Shown here one piece after another: positions 58,045-64,000 of a DNA stretch of 64,000 bases. Numbering within the stretch: the first letter of the stretch is position 1; each line of letters starts with the position of its first letter. Source of the stretch: Rouxiella sp. WC2420 (GTDB lineage Bacteria > Pseudomonadota > Gammaproteobacteria > Enterobacterales > Enterobacteriaceae); contig NZ_CP165628.1 of assembly GCF_041200025.1 (NCBI RefSeq), positions 310,001 through 374,000 on the forward strand, given 5' to 3'. The translations under genes and the position numbers were made by a program. The notes under the pieces are model-generated. The model was not told where the DNA came from, did no database searches, and worked only from the letters and a program-made list of their open reading frames with translations.

Positions 58045-58593
58045 ATGAAAGTATCTAAAGACGTGGTTGTCAGCGTTGCGTATCAGGTTCGTACTGAAGA
58101 TGGTGTGCTGGTTGACGAGTCGCCGGTAAGTGCACCACTGGACTACCTGCACGGTCACGGTTCGCTGATTTCCGGTCTGGAAAGCGCGCTGGAAGGCCAT
58201 GCGGTGGGCGATCGTTTTGACGTGCATGTAGGCGCTAACGAAGCTTATGGTAACTACGACGAGAACCTGGTACAGCGCGTTCCTAAAGACGTGTTCATGG
58301 GTGTTGACGAGCTGGAAGTGGGTATGCGTTTTCTGGCTGACACCGATCAGGGTCCAGTTCCTGTAGAAATTACTGAAGTTGACGGCGACCACGTTGTGGT
58401 TGACGGTAACCACATGCTGGCTGGTCAGAACCTGAACTTCAACGTTGAAGTTGTGGCGATCCGCGAAGCAACAGAAGAAGAACTGGCTCACGGCCACGTT
58501 CACGGTGAGCACGGTCACGACCATGACCACGATCACGGCCATGACCACGGTCAAGGTGGTTGCGGTACCGGCGGTTGCGGTTGCAGCCACTAA
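58045..58593 (+). CDS. slyD: SlyD, FKBP-type prolyl isomerase and metallochaperone
   Basis: FKBP-fold isomerase with chaperone insert-in-flap domain; supplies nickel for hydrogenase in E. coli. 182 residues (196 there). FKBP core with LDYLHGHGSLISGLESALEG (about 32-51), IF domain about 70-130. The C-terminal tail from about 150 is rich in His, Asp and Gly and ends with a Cys cluster (GGCGTGGCGCSH), able to bind metals. GTAGGAG upstream. Followed by a strong terminator. Confidence 0.97.
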   Translation: MKVSKDVVVSVAYQVRTEDGVLVDESPVSAPLDYLHGHGSLISGLESALEGHAVGDRFDVHVGANEAYGNYDENLVQRVPKDVFMGVDELEVGMRFLADTDQGPVPVEITEVDGDHVVVDGNHMLAGQNLNFNVEVVAIREATEEELAHGHVHGEHGHDHDHDHGHDHGQGGCGTGGCGCSH

Positions 58594-58637
58594 TTGGAAC
58601 TGTTTCTCTAAGTAGTTTCCGATATAAAGAAAATGAG

Positions 58638-58666
58638 AAAGGCGGCAATGGCCGCCTTTTTTATTG
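58638..58666 (+). terminator. slyD terminator
   Basis: AAAGGCGGC and GCCGCCTTT pair around AATG, followed by TTTTATT, 45 bp after the slyD stop. Confidence 0.93.
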
Positions 58667-58812
58667 TCTTTTATTTAGAAAGCTGTTTCTGTAATTATTG
58701 ATTTTTTTAAGTTGCAATGACAGGATGCAAGCAGGGAAATAATGACATTTCCCGAAGTATAATATTTTCTTTTATAGCCATAAGTTTTTTATATTATATA
58801 AGGACTGTTGTT

Positions 58813-59307
58813 ATGGAGCAGAGAGCGAATAAGGATGCTGGAAGCGAAAAGGCGCTGGACAAGTATGACCTCGCCATACTGCGTATCCTGCAGCAAGACA
58901 GTTCGATTTCAAACGTGGCGCTTTCTTCCAAAATTAGCCTTAGCCCTCCTGCCAGCCTGCGGCGTGTTGAACGCCTGAAACAGCTTGGGTATATCCAAAA
59001 CTATGTCGCCTTACTTAACCCGCAGGCGCTGAATGTCGGGCTGGTGGTTATTATTGGTGTGGTGCTCGACAGGTCTACCCCCGATTCTTTCAAGGACTTC
59101 GAGTCAGCAGTAAAGAAAATCAAAGGCTGCATGGAATGTCATATGGTGAGCGGCGAATTTGATTTTGTTATGCTAATTCGCACGGCAGATAACCAAAGCT
59201 TTAATAAACTTCATGCCGAGCAGTTATTATTTTTGCCTGGCGTCAGGCAGATTAGATCTTTTATTGGTTTACGCGAAATATTTTCTACCACTCAAATTCC
59301 CCTCTAA
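58813..59307 (+). CDS. acdR: Lrp/AsnC-family regulator, probable AcdR
   Basis: 164-residue Lrp-type regulator from ATG 58813 with AAGGAC upstream. The helix-turn-helix covers about 16-60 (LDKYDLAILRILQQDSSIS, then SKISLSPPASLRRVERLKQLGY). The RAM effector domain follows with GECHM-type VSGEFDFVML near 112. It lies directly upstream of the ACC deaminase gene, on the same strand, 374 bp apart. In other bacteria acdS is controlled by an Lrp-type AcdR, usually divergent; the name is inferred from this neighbour. Its own terminator separates it from acdS. Confidence 0.85.
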   Translation: MEQRANKDAGSEKALDKYDLAILRILQQDSSISNVALSSKISLSPPASLRRVERLKQLGYIQNYVALLNPQALNVGLVVIIGVVLDRSTPDSFKDFESAVKKIKGCMECHMVSGEFDFVMLIRTADNQSFNKLHAEQLLFLPGVRQIRSFIGLREIFSTTQIPL

Positions 59308-59681
59308 GCGTTATTAACTCATATCACTGCCATCGCTTTTATTTTCAAATTAATTAATCAACCTGCAATTTGCGGGTTTTTTATTTTCTATTATCTGCTG
59401 ATGATGCCCACTAATTTTTAACTATCTATATTGAATGACTTTTTTCTAAAAGCGTTTTGCTTCTGGTGCAGTCATAAAGTTTTTTTATTAATTTTATTCC
59501 ACAAATATTTAATAAATGGCAACTTTAATCAGTTTTTTATGATTTTATGTTTTTTTAATAAAATTTATCCATGATAAAACGAAATTTATTATTTTCAGGT
59601 CTGATGTATTGTTGAAGGGTATGCACAAACACTATTTTGCTCAGCAACTTATGACGCAACCCTGTTATCTGGAGAGGCATT
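59308..59681. promoter_or_regulatory. AT-rich region between acdR and acdS
   Basis: 374 bp of strongly AT-rich DNA with no gene. The left end carries the acdR terminator (59360-59382); the rest has long A/T runs such as TTTTTTTATTAATTTTATT and presumably holds the acdS promoter and Lrp-type binding sites. Base composition differs sharply from the flanking genes. Confidence 0.6.
59360..59382 (+). terminator. acdR terminator
   Basis: AACCTGC and GCGGGTT pair (one G-U) around AATTT, followed by TTTTATTTT, 52 bp after the acdR stop. Confidence 0.8.
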
Positions 59682-60698
59682 ATGAACCTGGAAAAATTCC
59701 CACGCTACCCGCTGACTTTTGGTCCATCCCCAATTACGCCTATGAAACGTCTGAGCGCCACGCTTGGAGGAAAGGTTGATATTTACGCCAAACGAGAAGA
59801 CTGCAACAGCGGGCTGGCATTTGGCGGCAATAAAACCCGCAAAATGGAATATTTGATCCCCGAGGCATTGGCTCAAGGATGCGATACATTGGTATCGATT
59901 GGCGGAATTCAGTCGAACCAGACCCGCCAGGTTGCCGCCGTTGCCGCGCATCTGGGAATGAAATGTATTCTGGTGCAGGAAAACTGGGTCAACTATTCCG
60001 ATACTGTTTACGATCGCGTGGGCAACATTGAGCTGTCGCGCATTATGGGCGCAGATGTACGCCTCGATGCCGCCGGTTTTGACATCGGTATCCGCGAAAG
60101 TTGGAAACAGGCAATGGAAGAGGCTGCACAAAATGGCGGTAAACCTTTCCCTATTCCAGCGGGATGCTCCGAGCACCCTTACGGCGGGCTGGGATTTGTC
60201 GGCTTTGCAGAAGAAGTGCGCCAGCAGGAGCAGGAATTAGGCTTTAAATTTGATTATATCGTGGTGTGTTCGGTGACCGGCAGTACCCAGGCTGGCATGG
60301 TGGTCGGATTTGCAGCCGATGGGCGTTCACGCAATGTTATCGGCATCGACGCCTCGGCAAAAGCGGCGCAAACCAAGGCGCAAATCCTGCGTATCGCGCA
60401 AAATACTGCCAATCTTGTTGAGCTGGGGCGGGAAATTACGGAAGAAGATGTGGTGCTGGATACTCGTTACGGTGGCCCGGAATATGGTCTGCCAAGTGAA
60501 GGTACACTGGAAGCCATCCGCCTTTGTGCACGCACGGAAGGCGTGTTGACTGACCCAGTTTACGAGGGAAAATCCATGCACGGCCTGATTGATATGGTGC
60601 GCAATGGGGAGTTCCCTGACGGTTCAAAGGTTCTGTACGCGCATCTTGGTGGTGCCCCAGCGCTCAGCGCCTATAGCTATATTTTCCGCAACGGCTGA
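59682..60698 (+). CDS. acdS: 1-Aminocyclopropane-1-carboxylate (ACC) deaminase
   Basis: PLP enzyme that opens the ACC ring to 2-oxobutyrate and ammonia, lowering the ethylene precursor of host plants. 338 residues, the exact length of the Pseudomonas enzyme, to which it aligns without gaps. Key residues: PLP lysine K51 in GGNKTRK, S78 in GIQSNQ, Y294 and E295 in PVYEGKS, and L322 in HLGG. E295 and L322 separate ACC deaminase from D-cysteine desulfhydrase, so a dcyD call is unlikely. TGGAGAGG precedes the ATG. Probably acquired; not part of the enteric backbone between slyD and slyX. Confidence 0.96.
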   Translation: MNLEKFPRYPLTFGPSPITPMKRLSATLGGKVDIYAKREDCNSGLAFGGNKTRKMEYLIPEALAQGCDTLVSIGGIQSNQTRQVAAVAAHLGMKCILVQENWVNYSDTVYDRVGNIELSRIMGADVRLDAAGFDIGIRESWKQAMEEAAQNGGKPFPIPAGCSEHPYGGLGFVGFAEEVRQQEQELGFKFDYIVVCSVTGSTQAGMVVGFAADGRSRNVIGIDASAKAAQTKAQILRIAQNTANLVELGREITEEDVVLDTRYGGPEYGLPSEGTLEAIRLCARTEGVLTDPVYEGKSMHGLIDMVRNGEFPDGSKVLYAHLGGAPALSAYSYIFRNG

Positions 60699-60764
60699 TT
60701 CAGCCCAAATAATAGCAATCGGCCAGCGGGGATGTGGCCGTTTGCTATTGGCGGACTCTATTAA

Positions 60765-61439
60765 TCAGTGCAGACAGCAGTTTTTATACTTCTTGCCGCT
60801 GCCGCACGGGCAAGGATCGTTGCGTCCTGTTTTTGGCGCTACAACAATTGGCATAGAAGAGGGCGTCGCGGCTGCTTCTGGCTGCTTTGCCAGCCAATAA
60901 TCATGCAAGGCCAGCGCCGCAGGTTTGATTTTCTCAATGCTTGCTTCAATTTCGTCGTTAGACATCTGCTCCAGCACGGGAACATTTTCTTCGCTGCCGT
61001 GCAAAGCAATGGCTTTAAGTGCGGGCTCCAGCTCTTGAGGCAATGTTGACCAGTCACTTAACGACCATCCGCGCATGTAGCCATAGCACCACTCTTCGGC
61101 GACGGTGTATTCCTCGTCATCAATGTCCTGAACGCCGAACAGCGGCTCGAACTGATCCGGATACTCTGTCAGTCGGTCTGAGATGTCGTTCATATGCTGG
61201 AAGGTCAGATCCATAAAGCGCTTGAGTTCGCGCTCGTTCGACCATTTAGGGATATGTTCCTGGCCGCCCCACAGCGCAACCAGCCATTCGCTTGGTTCAA
61301 TCATCACCGGGCCGGAAAGGATCGCCGTCAGTAAGCCATCAAGCTCGGCGACGTCGATAACAGATCGCTCGTTGCCGTATTTTTCCAGAATCTCTTCAAG
61401 CCACTCCAGCTCTTTCTCGTTTAATGGGCCTTCTTTCAT
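60765..61439 (-). CDS. yecA: YecA family protein with SEC-C zinc-binding tail
   Basis: UPF0149-type protein of unknown function. ATG 61439 ([22 protein letters not shown]) gives 224 residues, close to E. coli YecA (221); upstream in-frame codons to 61481 are not conserved. Helical core with [10 protein letters not shown]-like segment ([15 protein letters not shown]) and [17 protein letters not shown]-terminal SEC-C motif [20 protein letters not shown], a zinc-binding hook also seen in SecA. In E. coli yecA is far from slyX, so it has moved or was inserted with acdS. Convergent with acdS. Confidence 0.94.
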   Translation of the reverse strand: MKEGPLNEKELEWLEEILEKYGNERSVIDVAELDGLLTAILSGPVMIEPSEWLVALWGGQEHIPKWSNERELKRFMDLTFQHMNDISDRLTEYPDQFEPLFGVQDIDDEEYTVAEEWCYGYMRGWSLSDWSTLPQELEPALKAIALHGSEENVPVLEQMSNDEIEASIEKIKPAALALHDYWLAKQPEAAATPSSMPIVVAPKTGRNDPCPCGSGKKYKNCCLH

Positions 61440-61566
61440 ACGCGGGTCTCCGGGAAACATATTTAATTTTATTGTAGGCATAAAGCATCAATCATCGAGG
61501 TTAAAGCTTAACGATGAGCACTATTTTGCGCGGTTAAATCCACGCTGCGGCAGACTTGCTTGAAAC

Positions 61567-61785
61567 TTAGTAATGCGGAGGCGGCGTTTCTTCTGAGGCA
61601 TCGGCAATCATCGAAGGCTGCGACGCGCGCAGTCTGTCGGTTAGCAGACGCAGGTGATCGTGCAGGCGACTCATTTCGAGCTGGTGCGACGTCACAATCT
61701 GGTTCAGCTCTTCAATGGTGACTTCCTGAAAAGCCAGTTTGCTTTCCAGAGCTTCAATCCGCTGTTCGAAAGGGTTTTGTTCCAT
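61567..61785 (-). CDS. slyX: SlyX protein
   Basis: Small coiled-coil protein of unknown function, 72 residues as in E. coli. Residues 5-55 form heptad-like repeats ([19 protein letters not shown], then [16 protein letters not shown]) and the end is PPPHY, the family signature. Divergent from fkpA across 262 bp, as usual. Confidence 0.95.
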   Translation of the reverse strand: MEQNPFEQRIEALESKLAFQEVTIEELNQIVTSHQLEMSRLHDHLRLLTDRLRASQPSMIADASEETPPPHY

Positions 61786-62013
61786 ATTTTATGCCTTTAG
61801 TGCCGTTCGGTGAGGATTGTCTGTCGGTGCGACAGAATTTGCGCCATATTCTACCCGCAAAAGTCGGAAAAAACTCAGAGTTAGCCGTTTTCTGCCGCCT
61901 TCAGAAACTTATTGAAGCAAAAAAGGTCCTATTTATGCGCGTTCGGGAAGTATAGCGATTGTCATGCGTTGACAGGGACAGTTATATTAACCGGCGAACT
62001 TTCGTAATTGTTA

Positions 62014-62033
62014 CTTGAGGTAAGAGCCTCAAG
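62014..62033 (+). promoter_or_regulatory. Leader hairpin just upstream of the fkpA ribosome site
   Basis: CTTGAGG and CCTCAAG form a perfect 7-bp stem around TAAGAG, ending two bases before TTGGAG. It could shape translation initiation of fkpA. GAACTT at 61996-62001 resembles a sigma-E -35 element, but no matching -10 is clear. Confidence 0.45.
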
Positions 62034-62047
62034 TCTTGGAGAAATGG

Positions 62048-62896
62048 ATGAAATCATTGTTTAAAGTAACGCTGTTGGCTACCACGATGGCTCTTGCCCT
62101 GGGTGCAACTCAGGCCATGGCAGCTGATGCTGCAAAAGCGACTGATTCTACTGCGGCTGCACCAGCGGCTACAGCACCAGCAACCACCAATGCGCAATTC
62201 AAGAACGACGATGAGCAAGCCGCCTATGCGCTGGGTGCTTCATTAGGTCGTTACATGGACAATTCCCTGAAAGAACAAGAAAAACTGGGTATCAAACTGG
62301 ATAAAGACCAGCTGATCGCCGGTGTTCAGGACGCGTTCGCCAACAAAAGTAAGCTTTCTGATGCCGACATCGAGAAAACGCTGCAATCTTTCGAAGCTAA
62401 AGTAAAAGCTTCTGCTCAGCAGAAAATGGAAGCAGACGCTAAAGCCAACGATGAGAAAGGCGACAAGTTCCGTGCAGACTTCGCCAAAGAAAAAGGCGTG
62501 AAGAAAACCGAATCAGGCCTGCTGTATCAGGTTGAAAAACCAGGTACCGGCGCGACTCCTAAAGACAGTGATACCGTAGTCGTTAACTACAAAGGCACTC
62601 TGGTAGACGGCACCGAGTTTGATAACTCTTATACTCGCGGCGAGCCATTGTCCTTCCGTCTTGATGGCGTGATCCCAGGCTGGACCGAAGGCCTCAAGCA
62701 CGTTAAGAAAGGCGGTAAAATCAAGCTGGTGATCCCACCGGCTCTGGCTTACGGCAAAACTGGCGTCCCAGGCATCCCTGCCAACTCTACTCTGGTATTC
62801 GAAGTAGAGCTGCTGGACATCAAACCAGCACCTAAGGCTGATGCAAAAGATGCAACCAAGCCAGCAGATGCTGATGCAGCAGCAAAATCAGAATAA
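62048..62896 (+). CDS. fkpA: FkpA, periplasmic FKBP-type prolyl isomerase and chaperone
   Basis: Periplasmic isomerase/chaperone of the envelope stress response. ATG 62048 (MKSLFKVTLLATTMALALG), with TTGGAG upstream, gives 282 residues. Signal peptide of about 25 residues ends AMA-ADA. An Ala/Thr/Pro-rich linker follows, then the dimerising N-domain (about 45-140) and the FKBP domain from about 150, with YKGTLVDGTEFDNSY and VIPGWTEGLKH. The Ala/Asp/Lys-rich tail is longer than in E. coli (270). A terminator follows. Confidence 0.96.
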   Translation: MKSLFKVTLLATTMALALGATQAMAADAAKATDSTAAAPAATAPATTNAQFKNDDEQAAYALGASLGRYMDNSLKEQEKLGIKLDKDQLIAGVQDAFANKSKLSDADIEKTLQSFEAKVKASAQQKMEADAKANDEKGDKFRADFAKEKGVKKTESGLLYQVEKPGTGATPKDSDTVVVNYKGTLVDGTEFDNSYTRGEPLSFRLDGVIPGWTEGLKHVKKGGKIKLVIPPALAYGKTGVPGIPANSTLVFEVELLDIKPAPKADAKDATKPADADAAAKSE

Positions 62897-62918
62897 TACT
62901 GTCTGATTAATGCTTTAG

Positions 62919-62950
62919 AAAACCGTCGCTTATGCGGCGGTTTTTTTTTA
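62919..62950 (+). terminator. fkpA terminator
   Basis: AAACCGTCGC and GCGGCGGTTT pair (one G-U) around TTAT, followed by a nine-base T-run, about 25 bp after the fkpA stop. Confidence 0.92.
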
Positions 62951-63167
62951 CCTTCAGCTTTGTGATCGCTTCCCCCCCATTTTTACCGGGGTTACTCTAT
63001 GATGATAACTTGACGAGTTTATCGCTCAAGCTTAACGTCAATACCTTGAATAATCGTAGGGACCTTTTTACTGTGCCTTTGTTACAGTAGGGCCTGATGA
63101 GATTGATTTAACGGTGAGCCTTACTCCAGCTGATGAGTAGGCCCCGATGTAGAGGGTGGTAGCTTCA

Positions 63168-63884
63168 ATGTCTAATTCGCTTCTAAATGGCGAAACCGGT
63201 GATCTGGATTTGCTGGACCAACGTCCTTTTAGTGCAACCGACCATGAAATCCTGGCTTCATACGAAGCCGTGGTTGACGGATTGGCGATGCTGATTGGTC
63301 AACACTGTGAAATTGTCCTGCATTCTCTGGAAGATCTGAAATGCTCGGCAATTCGCATCGCCAATGGGGAACACACGGGTCGCAAGATTGGTTCGCCAAT
63401 TACCGATTTAGCCCTGCGCATGCTGCATGACATGACCGGCGCCGACAGCAATGTTTCCAAAGCCTATTTTACCCGGGCGAAAAGTGGCGTGCTGATGAAA
63501 TCGGTGACTATTGCTATCCGCAATCGCGATCAGCGCGTGGTGGGTCTATTGTGTATCAATATGAACCTCGACGTTCCTTTCTCGCAAATCATGCAAACCT
63601 TTATTCCGCCTGAAACTCAGGATGTGTCACCTTCGGTGAACTTTGCCTCTTCAGTTGATGATCTGGTCGCGCAAACGCTGGAATTTACCATTGAAGAAGT
63701 GAATGCGGATCGCAATGTCACCAACAATGCCAAGAATCGTCAGGTGGTGCTTAACCTTTACGAGAAAGGCATTTTTGATATTAAAGATGCGATTAACCAG
63801 GTTGCGGATCGTCTGAATATTTCCAAGCACACGGTTTATTTGTACATTCGTCAGTTTAAAAGCGGCGAACCGTTGGGGAATTAA
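63168..63884 (+). CDS. yheO: YheO, PAS-like/helix-turn-helix regulator
   Basis: DauR/YheO-type transcriptional regulator. ATG 63168 ([21 protein letters not shown]) gives 238 residues (240 in E. coli YheO). The N-terminal PAS-like domain (about 30-145) includes [19 protein letters not shown] and [11 protein letters not shown]; the C-terminal helix-turn-helix (about 190-230) ends [14 protein letters not shown]. It directly precedes the tusDCB sulfur-relay genes, the conserved order. Ligand unknown. Confidence 0.94.
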   Translation: MSNSLLNGETGDLDLLDQRPFSATDHEILASYEAVVDGLAMLIGQHCEIVLHSLEDLKCSAIRIANGEHTGRKIGSPITDLALRMLHDMTGADSNVSKAYFTRAKSGVLMKSVTIAIRNRDQRVVGLLCINMNLDVPFSQIMQTFIPPETQDVSPSVNFASSVDDLVAQTLEFTIEEVNADRNVTNNAKNRQVVLNLYEKGIFDIKDAINQVADRLNISKHTVYLYIRQFKSGEPLGN

Positions 63885-63892
63885 GGTTGGCA

Positions 63893-64000
63893 TTGCAATA
63901 CAGTATTTTGGTTACCGGCGCGCCGTACGGCACTCAACAGGCAAGCGCAGCGTATCAGTTTGCGCTGGCGCTGCTAGCCCGTGGGCATCAGTTAGTGAGC
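63893..64000 (+). CDS. tusD: TusD sulfurtransferase subunit, N-terminus only
   Basis: Sulfur-relay protein for 2-thiouridine of tRNA. The frame begins at TTG 63893 (read as Met, then [20 protein letters not shown]), six bases after AAGG, and matches the E. coli TusD start (MRFAIVVTGPAYGTQQASS). A second TTG at 63887 has no spacing from the ribosome site. Only 36 codons fall in the window; the active-site Cys is beyond the edge. Confidence 0.92.
   Translation, partial: MQYSILVTGAPYGTQQASAAYQFALALLARGHQLVS

Noticed and set aside
59682-60698. D-cysteine desulfhydrase (dcyD) as the identity of the PLP enzyme
   Set aside because: E295 and L322 and gap-free length match to ACC deaminase favour acdS.
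61994-62047. Sigma-E promoter for fkpA
   Set aside because: GAACTT is present but I find no convincing TCAAA-type -10 at the right spacing.

Overview
The window is a chromosomal segment of a gamma-proteobacterium of the order Enterobacterales. Its backbone is the block that surrounds crp in enteric bacteria, in nearly the E. coli order: pckA, hslO, hslR, yrfG, igaA, nudE, mrcA, hofMNOPQ, aroK, aroB, damX, dam, rpe, gph, trpS, then ppiA, yhfG, fic, pabA, argD, yhfK, crp, yhfA, prkB, yheU, yheT, yheS, kefG, kefB, yheV, slyD, slyX, fkpA, yheO and tusD. Protein divergence from E. coli, the accessory genes and a Serratia/Yersinia-like intergenic repeat suggest a Yersiniaceae-type genus (Rahnella, Rouxiella, Ewingella, Serratia or similar). 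The sequence alone does not fix the genus. pckA (left) and tusD (right) are cut by the window ends.

Layout. 1-9.4 kb: gluconeogenesis, redox and heat chaperones, envelope stress control (igaA), NudE and PBP1A. 9.6-13.3 kb: the hof genes, relatives of PilMNOPQ, with hofO and hofP apparently fused. 13.6-19.8 kb: the aroK-aroB-damX-dam-rpe-gph-trpS superoperon. 19.9-23.6 kb: an inserted drug-efflux type MFS gene with a divergent ArsR-like regulator, then a stand-alone cytosine deaminase. 23.7-33.5 kb: ppiA, a yjgR-type HerA/FtsK-like ATPase, an unrecognised minus-strand gene with a stop codon near its possible original start, yhfG-fic, pabA, argD, a repeat-rich gap, yhfK, crp and yhfA.

33.5-47.4 kb is the main accessory region. 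First comes an abg-like module (LysR regulator, MFS transporter, M20D amidohydrolase). After prkB comes a nine-gene catabolic island: a creatininase-family amidohydrolase, a LysR regulator, and a divergent operon of a Tat-exported BMP-family binding protein, its ABC ATPase, two permeases, a cupin, an isochorismatase-type cysteine hydrolase and a metal-dependent deaminase-type amidohydrolase. Together these look like uptake and stepwise hydrolysis of a nitrogen heterocycle whose identity I cannot read from sequence. This is the best candidate here for an undescribed pathway.

47.5-64 kb returns to the backbone, with two further insertions. One is a LysE-type exporter plus tauABCD (taurine uptake and desulfonation) between yheT and yheS. 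The other is an Lrp-type regulator plus a true ACC deaminase gene (acdS) and yecA between slyD and slyX. AcdS carries all residues that separate ACC deaminase from D-cysteine desulfhydrase. ACC deaminase, an M20D hydrolase of the family that includes IAA-conjugate hydrolases, and taurine and heterocycle scavenging together suggest a plant- or soil-associated lifestyle; this is inference. I saw no tRNA, rRNA, CRISPR array, transposase or prophage.
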